Of a stretch of 64,000 nucleotides of DNA, positions 1-12,400 are shown in pieces. The notes under the pieces are model-generated. The model searched no databases, had not been told where the DNA came from, and saw only the letters and a list, made by a program, of their open reading frames with translations. Both the position numbers and the translations under genes were made by a program. Numbering within the stretch: the stretch's first letter is position 1; every line of letters starts with the position of its first letter. The stretch comes from Silanimonas sp. (GTDB lineage Bacteria > Pseudomonadota > Gammaproteobacteria > Xanthomonadales > Xanthomonadaceae): NCBI RefSeq assembly GCF_027531545.1, contig NZ_JAPZSC010000002.1:124001-188000 (forward strand). Reading direction: 5' to 3'.

Positions 1-2073
1 GCCCGCTACAACGACACCACGAACAACCTCGAACCCAACCTCAAGGAAGGGCCCGGCGGACTGCGCGATCTGCACACGCTCACCTGGCTGGCGCGGCGCA
101 TCTACCGCGTACCCGGGCTGGAGGCGCTGGTGCCGCTCGGCCTGCTGGGCCCCGACGAGGAACGCACCTTGAAGCGCGACTGGGCGGTGATCGCCCGCCT
201 GCGTTTCGGCCTGCACCTCGTCGCGAACCGTCGCGAGGAGCGGCTGCGCTTCGACCACCAGAAGGTGCTGGCCGCGCGGCTCGGCTACAAGGACGAGGCC
301 AGCGACAACCTCGCCGTCGAGCAGATGATGCAGTCGATGTTCCGCGCGGCGAAGACCGTGCAGCGCATCAGCGAGCGCCTGCTGCAGCGCTTCGAGGAGC
401 AGTTGGCCGGTCGCGTCGAGCGCGTGCCGGTGGCGCCGGGCTTCGTGCTGGTGAACGGCTACCTCCAGCGTGAAGCACCGGGGCCGGTGCGATCCGCGAT
501 CGAAGCCTTCGCCGTGTTCGCGACCTGGGCGGCCTGCCCCGAGGCGAAAGGCCTGCATTCGGAGACCGCGCGGGCCATGGCCGAGGCATTGCCGCGCATC
601 GCGCCCGGCGAGCAGCAGGATGCCGACACGCGCGCGATGTTCCTCTCGTTGCTGCAGGGGCCGCAGCCGGTCGACACGCTGGCGCGCATGGCGCACCTCG
701 GCGTGCTGGGCCGCTACCTGCCGGCCTTCGCGCGCGTTTCGGGGCGCATGCAGTACGACCTGTTCCACGTGTACACGGTCGACCAGCACACGCTGGAAGT
801 GCTTCGCATCATGGCCAGCTTCGTGCAGGGGAGCGATCCGCGCTTCCCGAAGGCGAAGAGCGTCCACGACCGCCTGAAGGCGCCGTGGCTGCTGCTGGTG
901 GCCGGGCTCTTCCACGACATCGCCAAAGGCCGCGGCGGCGACCACTCGGTGCTGGGGGCCGTCGACGTGCGCGAATTCGGCGCCGCGCATCGCCTGAAGG
1001 ACCACGACATCGAACTGCTGGCCTGGCTGGTCGAGCAGCACCTGCTGATGTCGACGACCGCGCAGCGCCAGGACATCAGCGACGCCGCCGTGGTGGAGCG
1101 CTTTGCCCGCGCGGTGGGCGACCGCACGCGGCTGGATTTCCTGTATCTGTTGACCTGCGCCGACATCGCCGGCACCAGCCCGAAGTTGTGGAACACGTGG
1201 AAGGAGCGCCTGCTCGGCGACCTCTACGACGCCACGCGGCTGGCCTTCCGCCGCGGTCTGGAGCATCGCGTGGATGCCGAGGCCAGCATCGCCGAGGCCC
1301 GTGCCGAGGTGCGCGCGCTGCTGTCCGACATCGACGATGCCGAACTGGCGCGCGTGTTTGGCGAGTTCCCCGACGAGAGCTTCCTGCGCTACCGACCCGA
1401 GCAGCTGGCGACGCAGGCCCGCGCGATCCTGCGCCACGGCGACCCGGGCAAGCCGCTGATCATCGTTCGGCCGCAAGGCGAAGCCTTCGAGGTGTTCGTC
1501 TACTCGCCCGACCGCGACGGCCTGTTCGCCACGCTGACCGCGACGCTTGATCGCCTCGGCTTCTCGGTGGCGGTGGCGCGCATCGTCACGTCGACCTCGG
1601 GCATGAGCCTCGACACCTTCCAGCTGCTGCCGATCCATGACACCGGCGAAGCCCCGGACGCGCGTGCCGCCCACGCCAGCCGCGTGCTGGGGGAGATGCT
1701 TTCGCGGACGGCGGCGGTGCTGCATCCGCCGCGTCGCGCCATGCCGGCCGCGCTGAAGCATTTCCGCGTTTCGCCGCGCGTCGAGGTTCGCGACATGGGC
1801 GACGGCGCCCGCACGCAACTCGTGCTCATCGGCACCGATCGCCCCGGCCTGCTGGCCGACATCGCCCGCGTGCTGCGCGAGCAGCGCCTGCGGGTGCATG
1901 ACGCCCGCATCGCCACCTTCGGCGAACGCGCCGAGGACTTGTTCCTGATTTCCGACGAGCACGACCACGCGCTCGCCGACACCGCCCAGATCGAGCGCCT
2001 GACCACTGCGCTCACCGCCTGCCTCGAAGGAGACCGTCCGCATGCCCCGTCGCAAGACCCCCGTCCTCGCTGA
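1..2073 (+). CDS. glnD: PII uridylyltransferase/uridylyl-removing enzyme, 5' partial
   Basis: The frame is open from base 1, so the start lies upstream; about 690 residues are visible and, against the usual ~890 of the family, roughly the first 190-200 are missing. GlnD adds or removes UMP on PII proteins in response to glutamine and so sets nitrogen assimilation. Visible parts, in order: the end of the nucleotidyltransferase module with [10 protein letters not shown] (bases 46-75), the HD metal site [14 protein letters not shown] (from base 907), and two C-terminal ACT domains that sense glutamine (about bases 1460-2050). The stop overlaps the dapD start by 32 bp, which suggests co-transcription. 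Confidence 0.96.
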   Translation, partial: ARYNDTTNNLEPNLKEGPGGLRDLHTLTWLARRIYRVPGLEALVPLGLLGPDEERTLKRDWAVIARLRFGLHLVANRREERLRFDHQKVLAARLGYKDEASDNLAVEQMMQSMFRAAKTVQRISERLLQRFEEQLAGRVERVPVAPGFVLVNGYLQREAPGPVRSAIEAFAVFATWAACPEAKGLHSETARAMAEALPRIAPGEQQDADTRAMFLSLLQGPQPVDTLARMAHLGVLGRYLPAFARVSGRMQYDLFHVYTVDQHTLEVLRIMASFVQGSDPRFPKAKSVHDRLKAPWLLLVAGLFHDIAKGRGGDHSVLGAVDVREFGAAHRLKDHDIELLAWLVEQHLLMSTTAQRQDISDAAVVERFARAVGDRTRLDFLYLLTCADIAGTSPKLWNTWKERLLGDLYDATRLAFRRGLEHRVDAEASIAEARAEVRALLSDIDDAELARVFGEFPDESFLRYRPEQLATQARAILRHGDPGKPLIIVRPQGEAFEVFVYSPDRDGLFATLTATLDRLGFSVAVARIVTSTSGMSLDTFQLLPIHDTGEAPDARAAHASRVLGEMLSRTAAVLHPPRRAMPAALKHFRVSPRVEVRDMGDGARTQLVLIGTDRPGLLADIARVLREQRLRVHDARIATFGERAEDLFLISDEHDHALADTAQIERLTTALTACLEGDRPHAPSQDPRPR

Positions 2074-2899
2074 CCTTCAGCCGATCATCGAATCGGCCTT
2101 CGAACGCCGCGCCTCGCTGTCGGAGGCCGAGATCGAAGGCTCGCTGCGCGAGATGGTCGAGACCGTCGTCGCGGCGCTGGAATCGGGCAAGGCACGCGTG
2201 GCGGAGCCGAACAGCGACGGCACGTGGCGCGTCAACGAGTGGCTGAAGAAGGCGGTCCTGCTGTACTTCCGCTGCAACGACATGCGCTTGGTCGAAGCCG
2301 AGCCGGCGCCGTTCTGGGACAAGGTGCCGCTGCGCTTCGAGGGCTTCGACGCGGCCGATTTCCGCGAGCTCGGCGCGCGCGTGGTGCCGGGTGCGGTGGT
2401 GCGCCGTGGCGCGCACATCGGCAAGGACGTGGTGCTGATGCCGAGCTTCGTCAATATCGGCGCCCACGTCGGCGCGGGCACGATGGTCGACACCTGGGCA
2501 ACGGTGGGCAGCTGCGCCCAGGTCGGTGCGCGCTGCCATCTCTCCGGCGGCGCCGGCATCGGCGGCGTGCTGGAGCCGCTGCAGGCCAGCCCGACGATCA
2601 TCGAGGACGACTGCTTCATCGGCGCGCGTTCGGAAGTGGTGGAGGGTGTCGTCGTCGAACGCGGCAGCGTGATCGGCATGGGCGTGTTCATCGGCCAGAG
2701 CACGCGCATCTACAACCGGATGACCGGCGAGATCAGCTACGGGCGCGTGCCGGCCGGCAGCGTCGTGGTCTCCGGCCAGCTGCCCTCGGCGGACGGCAAG
2801 TACTCGCTCTACGCCGCGGTGATCGTGAAGCAGGTCGACGCCAAGACGCGCAGCAAGACCTCGATCAACGAGCTGCTGCGCAGCGGCCACGCGGAATGA
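2042..2899 (+). CDS. dapD: 2,3,4,5-tetrahydropyridine-2,6-dicarboxylate N-succinyltransferase
   Basis: Fourth committed step of the succinylase branch of lysine/diaminopimelate synthesis: transfers succinyl from succinyl-CoA to tetrahydrodipicolinate in the cytosol. 285 residues, close to the ~275 of the family. The N-terminal helical domain is followed by hexapeptide repeats of a left-handed beta-helix (about residues 105-240, with [20 protein letters not shown] and [15 protein letters not shown]). The ATG at 2042 lies inside the end of glnD and has an AGGAGA ribosome site about 10 bases upstream. Its stop overlaps the next start as ATGA, so translation is probably coupled. dapE, the next enzyme but one in the pathway, lies at 13227, beyond the natural-product genes. 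Confidence 0.97.
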   Translation: MPRRKTPVLADLQPIIESAFERRASLSEAEIEGSLREMVETVVAALESGKARVAEPNSDGTWRVNEWLKKAVLLYFRCNDMRLVEAEPAPFWDKVPLRFEGFDAADFRELGARVVPGAVVRRGAHIGKDVVLMPSFVNIGAHVGAGTMVDTWATVGSCAQVGARCHLSGGAGIGGVLEPLQASPTIIEDDCFIGARSEVVEGVVVERGSVIGMGVFIGQSTRIYNRMTGEISYGRVPAGSVVVSGQLPSADGKYSLYAAVIVKQVDAKTRSKTSINELLRSGHAE

Positions 2900-3270
2900 G
2901 CGCCGCCCCCGCGAACGTCGTCTTCGGGCTCACGGCCTGCGACAGCTGCAAGAAGGCGCGGAACTGGCTCGAGCGCTTCGACGTGCCGTACGCCTTCGTC
3001 GACTTGCGCACCGACCGGCAGCCGCCCGAGACGCTGAAGGCCTGGGCCATGCAGCTCGGCGGTTGGGACAAGCTGATCAACAAGGCCAGCACCACGTGGC
3101 GCCAGCTGCCCGACGCGCGCAAGGCGCCGGGGAGCGATCCGGAGTGGTTCCTGCTGCTCAAGGAGCATCCGACGCTGGTCAAGCGGCCGGTGCTGGTGAC
3201 GGCGGATGGCGTGGTTTCGGTGGGTTTCACCGACAACGCCTACAAGGCGCGCTTCGGGCTGCGCAAGTAA
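2896..3270 (+). CDS. ArsC/Spx family (YffB-like) reductase
   Basis: 124-residue thioredoxin-fold protein of the ArsC/Spx superfamily. The N-terminal redox motif reads [13 protein letters not shown], with both cysteines of a CxxC present, and the conserved VKRP loop of the fold is seen near residue 95. Family members are glutaredoxin-like; this branch (YffB) is commonly found beside dapD/dapE in gammaproteobacteria, but its substrate is not firmly known and arsenate reduction should not be assumed. The start overlaps the dapD stop by four bases. The gene is the last of the glnD-dapD unit and faces the minus-strand monooxygenase gene 30 bases further on. Confidence 0.88.
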   Translation: MSAAPANVVFGLTACDSCKKARNWLERFDVPYAFVDLRTDRQPPETLKAWAMQLGGWDKLINKASTTWRQLPDARKAPGSDPEWFLLLKEHPTLVKRPVLVTADGVVSVGFTDNAYKARFGLRK

Positions 3271-3279
3271 GCGACGCCC

Positions 3280-3294
3280 GCGGGCGGGGCCCGC
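3280..3294. terminator. Small GC hairpin between convergent genes
   Basis: GCGGGC (3280-3285) pairs with GCCCGC (3289-3294) around a three-base loop in the 30 bases between two convergent stops. There is no T tract on either strand, so a terminator role is only suggested by position. Confidence 0.25.
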
Positions 3295-3300
3295 GACGTG

Positions 3301-6300
3301 TCATTCCCCGCGCAGGGCGGCCAATGCGCGCCTCGCCTCGGCGCGAGCGCGTCCGCGGTCGAGGGCGATGGGGGCTTCGCCGCCGGCCGTGGCCGGCGTG
3401 TCGACGGCGTCCGCAGGCTTCGCTGCCGCTGCCTCGGGAGGCGCAGCCGGGGCCACCATCGAGGCGACGAAGCGCGTCTGTGCCGCGAGCGTGACGTGGC
3501 GGAACAGGTCGGTGACGCGGATCGATTCGCTGAAGCCCTCGCGCAGCTGGCGCAGCAGCTGCACCACCAGCAGCGAGTGGCCCCCGAGGTCGAAGAAGTT
3601 GTCGTCGCGGCCGAAGTCGTCGATGCCGAGCAGCGCGATCCAATGCGCACGGAGCGTGGTTTCGATCGCACTCGTGTCGATCGACGGCGCCGTGGCGAGG
3701 CGCTGCGGGGCGGGCGTCGGCGCGGGCGTCGAAGGCTCGGGCCGTGCCGCGTTTGGCGTGGCCGGCCGGGGTGCCGATGCGGATCGCCCGACGATGGCGG
3801 CGTTCGCGTTTTCCGCCCCCGACGTCGCGAATGCCGCGCGCACGCGATCGAGCGCCGGCAGGTGGGTGAGCACCGTGTCGGCATCGAGGCCGAAGTCGAT
3901 CAGGCAGGCGATCTCGTCCACGTCGATGCCGGCCACGCGCCGTGCCATCGCGATCGCGTCGGATTCGCTGCCGAATAGCCCGCTGTCGCGGAAGTAGCGC
4001 TGGAAGGCGAACTCCAGCAGTTCATCCATGTCTTCCGGCGAGGCCGACTGGAAGAACGCGTCGAGGTTCTGTCCCTGTTCCGCCGACATGCGCTTGAAGG
4101 TGGGGAACTGCCAGGCCGCGGCCTTGACCAGGGCCATCGCGGTCTTCAGGTAGGCCTTCATCGGGCCGCGCACGACGGCCTCCACGGCCTCGCGGTTGTC
4201 GCCGACCAGCGTGTGCAGCATCAGCGAGACGATGCCTTCGCCGGCATGGCCGGCCTCGCGCCAGGCCTTGCGGTAGGCGGCGATCTTCGCGGCGAGTTCC
4301 TCGACGGACTGCCCGAGCAGGTGGGTGAGCAGGTGCGCGCCCATCCGTCCGGCCTCGGCGAAGGTCTCGGGATTGCCCGCCGTCGTCATCCAGATCGGCA
4401 GTTCCGGCTGCAGCGGCCGGGGCAGGGTGCGCACCTTCACCGGGCCCTGCGGGCCGGGGAATTCCAGCGTTTCGCCGCGCCACAGGCGGCGCGCCTGCTC
4501 GGCGGCTTCGAACATCACGCGCTTGGCTTCGGCGTGGTTCTCGGGGCGCAGCGCGAAGTCGGGCGTGGCCCAGCCGGCAGCGATCGAGATGCCGACACGG
4601 CCGTTCGACAGGTTGTCGACGACGGCCCATTCCTCGGCGATGCGAATCGGGTGGTGCAGCGGTACCACGCAGCTGCCGGCGCGTAGCGCGACCTTCGACG
4701 TGATGGTCGCCAGCGCGGCGCTGGTGACGGCCGGGTTGGGGAAGAGGCCGCCGAAGGCCTGGAAGTGTCGCTCCGGCGTCCACACCGCGTTGAAGCCGTG
4801 GGTGTCGGCGAAGCGCGCGCTTTCCAGCAGCAGGCGGTACTTGTCGCTGCGGCCGAGGTCGTGCTCCTCGGCGACGTTCCAGAAGAACAGGCCGAACTGC
4901 AGGACACGTGCGGCGGTGACGGGCCGCTGGATCGCGAGGCTTGCGCTGCCCTGTGCGGGCCAGGCGCCCGCGTGCTCGTCGAGCTGCAGCTGCGCGGGCC
5001 AGTCCGCCGGTGCGGCGGTGCCCGCGAGGCGCGGATCACGGGCGCGGAGATCGCTGGGCAGGTGGCCCGCGCGGCGCGCCGCGTCAATGGCGGCGACGAG
5101 CCGCGAGGCGAGAACGTCGAGGGCCGCGCCATCGTCGTTGGCCGTGCCGTCCGGCAGTTCCACCACCAGCGGCAGCACCGGGTCGACCCACCGCGAGGGC
5201 TCGGACGCGTTGGCGAAGCGAAGACCGACGGCAAGGTGCCGGCCGTCGGCGCCGCGGGCGACAGCGAGTAGGGCGTGGGCGAGTGACTGCGGGTCGGTGA
5301 AGCCCTCTGCCGGCACCACGGTCGTCGATGGCACCGCCATGGGCTGGGCCCGCTGCAGCGCGGTGCGCGCCTGGGCCTCGTGACGGACGGCGCGGCGAAG
5401 CGCCTTGGCTTCGTCGTCGGCGGGCAATGCCCATGCGGGGAGGCGAACCCCGGCGCCACCGGCGAGGGCGAGCGCCTCGTCGGCGGAAAGCCGCGTGCCG
5501 TCGAGCCGTGCCAGTCCGCCGAGGTGCAGTACGCCGTCGCCGCAGCGCAGGCGCAGGCCTTCGGCGTCGACGCCGATCAGGGTTGCCGGCGGCAGCGTGG
5601 TTTCGGTCGGTGCCATCTCGACGGGCTCGGCCGCAGCCACCAGCACGTCGACCTCGGCGAGCCGCAGCCGAGGTTTCAGAAGCGCCTGCCAATAGGCGCC
5701 GTTGTCGAGCGCGCGGACGATGCGCGCGAGTTCCGCCGCGGGTCGGGATGGATCGAGGAGGGCTGGGCGCAGGGGCCGATCGGCACCGAGGTGCACGCGA
5801 CGCTCGCCTTCCGGCTGCGCTTCACCGGCGTCGTCGCCCGAGGCCAGACGTTCCAACAACGCATCGAAACCGGCCAGCCCGGCCTCGAAACACTTGGCAT
5901 TGAGGCTGAAGGCGGTCTCGTCGGCATCGATGGCGAAATCGCGGGCCACCAGCACGCGGCCGGCGTCGATCTCGGTGGTCATCCGGTGCCAGCGGATGCC
6001 GTGGCGGGTTTCGCCATTCAGCAGGGCCCACATCGGCGTGTTCAGGCCGGCGTACTGCGGCAGCGGGCCGTCGTGGAAATTCAGCGCGCCGCGGCGGCCC
6101 AGGGCGAGCACCTCGTCGGCCAGCGGCTTCAGCCAGGTGATGGCGAACACCCAGTCAAGGTCCGCCGGCGGGGAGGCCAGCAGCGCTTCGGGGCTGCGCT
6201 CCACGCGGAGCCCGCGCGCTTCGGCCCATTCACGAAGCCGCAGGGTGTCGGTGACCACGGCGGCGATGGTGTGGCCGGCCGCGAGCAGGCGCTCGCCGCA

Positions 6301-6366
6301 CTCGACCAGGAGGGCTTGCTCGCCAAGGAGGACGCAACGGAAGGGGGGCAAGGCGGGGTCGTCCAT
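3301..6366 (-). CDS. Formyltransferase - luciferase-like monooxygenase - carrier protein (natural-product enzyme)
   Basis: 1,021 residues, three recognisable modules. Residues 1-~330: formyltransferase of the Fmt/LgrA type, with the catalytic triad equivalent visible as Asn96, His98 ([12 protein letters not shown]) and Asp134 (TEIDAG). Residues ~488-845: FMN-dependent luciferase-like monooxygenase of the MupA/Atu3640 natural-product family, starting FGLFFWN and containing [12 protein letters not shown]. Residues ~900-985: acyl/peptidyl carrier domain with the phosphopantetheine serine Ser931 in FFDLGGHSL. Residues ~355-465 resemble the C-terminal part of a condensation domain ([17 protein letters not shown]) and may be a remnant. 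No adenylation domain is present. Divergent from the PKS gene with 90 bases between starts; the two are probably one pathway. The acceptor and product are unknown. The ATG has no clear ribosome site. Confidence 0.85.
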   Translation of the reverse strand: MDDPALPPFRCVLLGEQALLVECGERLLAAGHTIAAVVTDTLRLREWAEARGLRVERSPEALLASPPADLDWVFAITWLKPLADEVLALGRRGALNFHDGPLPQYAGLNTPMWALLNGETRHGIRWHRMTTEIDAGRVLVARDFAIDADETAFSLNAKCFEAGLAGFDALLERLASGDDAGEAQPEGERRVHLGADRPLRPALLDPSRPAAELARIVRALDNGAYWQALLKPRLRLAEVDVLVAAAEPVEMAPTETTLPPATLIGVDAEGLRLRCGDGVLHLGGLARLDGTRLSADEALALAGGAGVRLPAWALPADDEAKALRRAVRHEAQARTALQRAQPMAVPSTTVVPAEGFTDPQSLAHALLAVARGADGRHLAVGLRFANASEPSRWVDPVLPLVVELPDGTANDDGAALDVLASRLVAAIDAARRAGHLPSDLRARDPRLAGTAAPADWPAQLQLDEHAGAWPAQGSASLAIQRPVTAARVLQFGLFFWNVAEEHDLGRSDKYRLLLESARFADTHGFNAVWTPERHFQAFGGLFPNPAVTSAALATITSKVALRAGSCVVPLHHPIRIAEEWAVVDNLSNGRVGISIAAGWATPDFALRPENHAEAKRVMFEAAEQARRLWRGETLEFPGPQGPVKVRTLPRPLQPELPIWMTTAGNPETFAEAGRMGAHLLTHLLGQSVEELAAKIAAYRKAWREAGHAGEGIVSLMLHTLVGDNREAVEAVVRGPMKAYLKTAMALVKAAAWQFPTFKRMSAEQGQNLDAFFQSASPEDMDELLEFAFQRYFRDSGLFGSESDAIAMARRVAGIDVDEIACLIDFGLDADTVLTHLPALDRVRAAFATSGAENANAAIVGRSASAPRPATPNAARPEPSTPAPTPAPQRLATAPSIDTSAIETTLRAHWIALLGIDDFGRDDNFFDLGGHSLLVVQLLRQLREGFSESIRVTDLFRHVTLAAQTRFVASMVAPAAPPEAAAAKPADAVDTPATAGGEAPIALDRGRARAEARRALAALRGE

Positions 6367-6456
6367 GAGCCGGAGGGGCGGCGGTGCGGCGGGTACCGGG
6401 TGAATATGGGATTCTAATCACGCTTTTGCATCCCTTTCACGGAATCACCCCCTCGC
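6367..6456. promoter_or_regulatory. Divergent promoter region of the natural-product locus
   Basis: The 90 bases between the two divergent starts hold an AT-rich island (about 6401-6430) in otherwise GC-rich DNA. On the minus strand TAGAAT (complement of 6411-6416) fits the loose TAnnnT -10 type seen in Xanthomonadaceae and would give a 5' leader of about 38 bases for the monooxygenase gene. No convincing -35 or plus-strand promoter can be named by eye. Confidence 0.4.
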
Positions 6457-9400
6457 ATGGATCCGCGCGCGCCCCTCGATCCCCGCAGCCACATCGCTAT
6501 CGTCGGCATGGCCTGCGACCTGCCGCTGGCCGATTCCCCGGACGCCTTCTGGCGTGCACTGGCCGAGGGGCGCTGCGCCGTCGAGGATTTCGACGATGCC
6601 GCGATGCGTGAGGCCGGAGCGCGTGAGGCGGACCTCGCCCTGCCCGAGTACGTGCGCGCTGGCGTGCGTCTCCCGGCCCACGATCGGTTCGACGCGGCCT
6701 TCTTCGGCCTCTCGCCGCGCGAGGCGGCGGTGATGGACCCGCAACACCGGCGCTTCCTGCAGTGCGCCTGGGCGGCGTTGGAGCATGCCGGGCACCGTCC
6801 GGACGACCTCGATCGGCAGACCGGCGTGTTCGCCGGCGCCGGCATGGGCTGGTACCTGATCCGCAACGTGATCGGGCATCGCGCGCTGGTCGAAGACCTC
6901 GGTGAGTTCCTTGTCCGCCATCTGTCGAACGACAAGGATTTCCTGTCGACGCGGGTGTCGTACCAGCTCGACCTGCGCGGCCCCAGCCTCAATGTGCAGA
7001 CGGCCTGTTCGACCTCGCTGGTGGCGGTGCATCTGGCCTGCCAGAGCCTGATCGCCGGCGAATGCGACATGGCCTTGGCCGGTGGCGTCACCCACGAAAT
7101 CCCGCAGGGGCAGGGCTACCGCTACCGCGAGGAAGAGGTGCGCTCCCCCGATGGCCGCTGCCGCGCCTTCGACGCGAGCTCCGGTGGCACGGTGTTCGGC
7201 AGCGGTGCCGGCATCGTCGTGTTGCGCCGGCTCGGTGACGCGCTGCGCGACGGCGACACGATCCATGCGGTGATCCGCGGCACCGCCATCAACAACGACG
7301 GCGCCGGCAAGGCCGGTTACCTCGCGCCCAGCGTGGACGGGCAGGCCGAAGCCGCGGCGCAGGCGCTGGCCGTGGCCGGCGTGGACGCCGACAGCCTCGG
7401 CTACGTCGAAGCGCACGGCACGGGCACGCGGCTTGGTGATCCGATCGAGATCGCCGCGCTGTCGCAGGCCTTCGACGGGGCGACACCGGGCGGCTGCGCC
7501 ATCGGTTCGGTGAAGACCAACATCGGCCACCTCGACACCGCGGCGGGCGTTGCCGGCCTGATCAAGACCGCGCTGTCCCTGCGGCACGGCGAGTTGCCGG
7601 CCTCCTTGTTCTTCGAATCGCCGAATCCGGAGATCGACTTCGCGCGTTCCCCGTTCACGGTGGCTGCCAGCCATGGCGCGTGGCCGAAGGCCGGGCCGCG
7701 CCGAGCGGCGGTGAACTCGCTGGGCGTGGGCGGAACGAATGCCTTCGCCGTGCTGGAGCAGGCGCCGCGCGAGGGCGAGCCGCCGATCGATGCCGGCGAC
7801 ACTCCGCAGGCCGCGCCGATCGTGCTGCCGCTTTCCGCGAAGACGCCGGACGCACTGCGTGCGCGCGCCGAAGCACTCGCCGAGACGCTGGCCACGAGCC
7901 CGTTGCCGCTGGCGGATGTCGCTTGGACGCTGCGCGAAGGCCGCGTGGCCATGCCGGTGCGCGGCAGCGTCGCCGTGCGCACGCGCGCCGAGGCCGTGGA
8001 TGCGCTGGGCGCGCTTTCGCGGATGGGCGACGGTGATTTCGCCACGGCGAACGATGCGGTTTCGGCACCGGTGTTCGCGTTCCCCGGGCAAGGCGCGCAG
8101 CGCGTCGGCATGGCGCGCGGAATCGCGCGTTCCGACGCCGCGGTGCGCGAGGCGCTCGAGGCCTGCGTGGACGCGCTCCGCGCCCTCGGTGCCCACGAGG
8201 TCGTGGCGCTGCTGCTCGACGCCGAACCCACGCCCGAGGCGCACGCGCGCCTCCGCGGCACCGAGATCGCGCAGCCGGCGCTGTTTGCGGTCGAATACGC
8301 GCTGGCGAAGGGCCTGATGGCTCGCGGCCTGAAACCGGCTGCGATGCTCGGCCACTCGCTGGGCGAGTACGTGGCGGCGACGCTGGCCGGCGTGTTCACG
8401 CTGCCGGCGGCGCTGCGCCTGATGGTGACGCGCGGCGCGCTGTGCGCCGCTGCGCCGAAGGGTGCGATGCTGGCTGTCGCCCTCGACGAAGGCGAGTTGC
8501 GCGCGCTGCTGCCCGCCACGCTGGATGTCGCGGCCATCAACGCGCCGGGGCAGACCGTCGTCGCCGGTGCCGACGTTGCCATTGCGGACTTCGAGCGCGC
8601 GCTGGTCGAACGGGGTGTCGGCGCGCGTCGCCTCGAGACCTCGGCGGCCTTCCACTCGCGGCAGCTCGATCGTGTTCTCGACGATTTCCGCGCCGCCGTG
8701 GTGGCCGCGGCCCCGGCGCGCGTCGACGGCCTGCGCGTGGTGTCGACCTGTACGGGCGATTGGCTGACGGCGGAACTCGCCGCCAGTCCCGACTACTGGG
8801 TGCGCCATTTGCGCGAGCCGGTGCGCTTCGCCGGGGCGCTCGCCACGATCGACCGGCTGCGCCATGCCGTGCTCGTCGAAGTGGGACCGGGCCGCACGCT
8901 GTCGACGTTCGCGACGATGCGTCGGGCTGATGCGCGCTCGGTCGTCCTGTTGCCGAAAGACGCCGACGAACCCTCGGCCTGGGCCGCGCTGCCGGGCCGG
9001 CTCTGGGCCAGCGGCATGGCGGTCGACTGGGCGCGCTGGGACCAGCCGACGGCGGGACGGCGCGTGCCCTTGCCGACGTACCCGTTCGCTGCCGTGAAGC
9101 ATTGGATCGACCCGCCGAAGACGACGGCCGTGAGCAACGAAGGCGCCGCCGCGCTGCCGCCCGAGAGTTGGCTGCAGACGCCGGTCTGGCAGCCCGTGCC
9201 GCTGCCGCGTGACATCCCAAGTGCGCTTCCCGCCTCGGCGCTGGTGCTCTGCGATGGCGCCGGGATCGGCGATGCCCTCGCCGATGCCCTGGCCGTGGAA
9301 GGCGTGGCGGTGCGTCGCGTGCATCGCGCGGCCGCGTTCACGCAGGAGGAATCTCACATCACGCTGGACCCGGGCGAACGCGCGCATTGGCAGGCCCTGG

Positions 9401-12400
9401 CCGCCACGCCGGCCCCGGCCGTGCTGCTCGACCTTTGGGCGCTCGATGCGCCGCTGGACGGACTCGAAGCGTCCTCCCGCATGCTGTTCGACGATGCACT
9501 GCGAATGGCGCAGGGGCTGGCGCCCTGGGCTGACGGTGCCGGGATGATCTGGCTCAGCGTCGGCGTGCATGCGCAGGCGGTGGGTGATGCCTCTTCCCTT
9601 CGCCCGGCCCAGGCCTTGCGCGCCGGCCCGGTGCGCACCTGGCCGCAGGAGGCCACGGCGCTTCGCACGTGCTGGTTCGATCTCGACGCCGCCGCGCTGG
9701 CCGTGCCTCGGCGCGCGATCGACGCCGTGCTGGCGGAGTTGCGCGCCCATTGCCCCGCGGAGACCGTCGCCCTGCGCGGCCGCCAGCGCTGGGTGCCGCA
9801 TTCGCAGCCGCTGGGTATCGCGCCGGCCAAGGCCGATGCCGCTGCGGCGTTCCGCGGCCACGTGCTGCTGACGGGTGCGTTCGGTGGCGCTGGTCGCGAC
9901 ATCGCGGAGCGTCTCGCACTGGCGGGTGGCGTCGAGTGCCTGTGGCTGGTGAGTCGGACGGCGATCGAACCCGGTTCGTCGCGCGCCGCGTGGATCGACG
10001 CGCTTCGCACCTTGGGGCTCGATGCGCGCTTGCTGGTCGCCGACGTCGCGCAGCCCGGGGAGCTCGCGGGGGCCGCGCAGGCCGCCGGCCTGGTGCGGCT
10101 CGACACCGCGCTGCATGCCGCGGGCGTGCTCGACGACGCCTTGATCGCGATGAAGTCGACCGAGGCCGCCCACGCGGTGCTCGCGCCGAAACTGTTGGGC
10201 GCCCACGAGGTCGCCGCCCTGGCCGAGTCCCTCGGCGCCTCGCAGGTGCTGTACTTCTCGTCGATCAGCGCGCAGATGGGCGCCTCCGGGCAGGTCGACT
10301 ACACGGCCGCGAACGCCTTCCTCGACGCCTTCGCCGCCCATGCGGATGCGAGGTCGGCCACCACGCGGCACACCGCACTGGCTTTCAGCATCTGGCGCGA
10401 CGCCGGCATGGCCGCGCGCCTCGCCGCCGAGCGTGGCCTCGCCCCGCCGCCCTTCGATGACGGCCTGCCGCAGGCGCATCCGCTGTTGCGCCATCGCCGC
10501 GACGAGGGCCTTGCCGCCGTCTTCGGCGGCGTGGTCGGCCCGGAAAGCGACTGGGTGCTCGACGGGCATCGGCTCGCGAGCGGCGACGCGCTGCTTCCCG
10601 GCACCGGTTTGCTCGACCTCGTCGCATGGGGACTGCAGGCGCTGCGCGGTCGCTTCACGCCCTTCGCCTGCGAAGGCCTGACCATCGCGGCGCCGCTGGT
10701 GTTCGCGGGCGGCGAATCGCGCCAGATCGCCTTGCGCTTCGTCCCTCTCGATGCAACCGGCCAAGCCACGACGCCGGCATTGGCGAAGCGCTTCGACGTG
10801 GGCCTGACCAGCCGCGGCGCCGGCGAAGGCGAAGCCACTGAGCACGTCCTGCTGCAGCTCGACGTGTTGGCCGACGGCGCGCCTTCGGGCCCGACGTTGC
10901 CGCTCGACTTGCGGGCAGCGCGCACGGCGCGCCCGCCGGTTTACGCGCATCCGGCACTGCACTTCGGGCCGCAGTGGGACTGCCTCCGCGGTTTCGAGGT
11001 GGGCGAGGGCGAGGCGGAGTTGCAGCTCGAAGCCACGCTCGGCCTCGGTGGCCCGCATCCGCTGCATCCGGCCCTGCTCGACATGGCGCTCGGCGCCGCG
11101 CAGGCGGCACTGGCGCCTTCCGGGGTCGATGCCGCGCGGCTGCTGCCCTTCCGCTACGGCCGCATCGAGGTGCTCGCGCCCCTGCCGTCCCGCGTGACCA
11201 GCCGCCAGCGTGCCCGCGCCGAGGACGACAGCCTCGTGCTCGACATCGACGTGCTCGACGAGGCCGATCGTCCCGCCGTTCGCGTGCGCGGTTTCATTCT
11301 GAAGCCCGCGCGCCGGCTCGGCACCACGACGCGGGCCCGGCGCGCCGGCACGCCCGGCGGCGCCCTGCTGGACGTGGGCTTCCGCGACGGCTTCGGCAGC
11401 GAGGACGCCTTCGCCGCCATCGCCACCGTGCTGGCCCACGCGTTGCCGCCGCAGGTCGCGCTGGCGCGTCGCTCCGTCGACGCCCTGGTGGCCGACACGC
11501 GTCGCGCCGCGCACGCCGCGGACGCTTCGGCCGACGTCGGCACGACGAGCGCGACGCCGGTGGCTCGTCGCCCCGGCGGCACGCCCTTCATCCCCGCAGT
11601 AACTCCGATGCAGTCGCGGATGGTGGCGCTGTGGGAACGTCTGCTCGACCTCTCCGGCATCGGCATCGAGGATGACTTCTTCGCCCTGGGCGGGCACAGC
11701 CTGCTGCTGACGCGCGCGCTGTCGCGATTGAAGCGCGAGGACGGCGTGTCGCTGCCGATCGATGCCGCCTTCGAGGCGCCGCGGATCCGCGACTGGAGCG
11801 CCTTGGCCGAACAGGCTGGGGCCTTGTCGCCCGGCGGCGCCTCGCCGCTGCCGCGGCTGCAATCCGTGGCGCGTGTTCCCGGTGCGGACGAGCGCTTCCG
11901 GTTCCCGACCACCCACAGCCAGCGCCAGTTGTTCTACGTGCAGGCCATCGCGCCGGAGAACACGGCCTACAACATCCCCTTCGCCTTCACGCTGCGCGGT
12001 GTTCTCGATGCCGATGCGCTGGCCGGTGGGATCCGCGATGTGGTCGCCGCCCACGAGGCCCTACGCACGCATTTCGAAGTGGCCGATGGCGAGGTGCGAC
12101 AGGTCGTCGACCCGGCCGCGATGCCCATGCACGAATCGGTGGATCTCTCGGCGATGCCGGAGGCCGAGCGCGCGGCGGCGCTGGCCGAGGTGCGCGAACT
12201 GGTCGCGCGGCATGTCTTCGACCTCGCCGCCGGTCCGCCGTGCCTGTTCCTCACCGTCAAGCTCGCCGCCGAGGAGCACGTGCTGCTGTTCTGCCTGCAC
12301 CACGTGCTGGTCGACCACCTCGCCGTGCTGCATATCGGCCGCATGCTCGAGGAGCGCTACGCCCTCCGTCGTCGAGGCCCGGCACCGGCCCTCGTCGCGT

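Noticed and set aside
2896-3270. Arsenate reductase
   Set aside because: Only the fold and CxxC motif support it; no ars genes nearby and the YffB branch is not known for arsenate resistance.
6445-12054. A 1,869-codon open frame on the minus strand across the PKS gene
   Set aside because: It is antisense to strongly motif-bearing PKS domains, rich in Arg/His/Gly/Gln with no recognisable fold; absence of stops is expected from high-GC codon structure.
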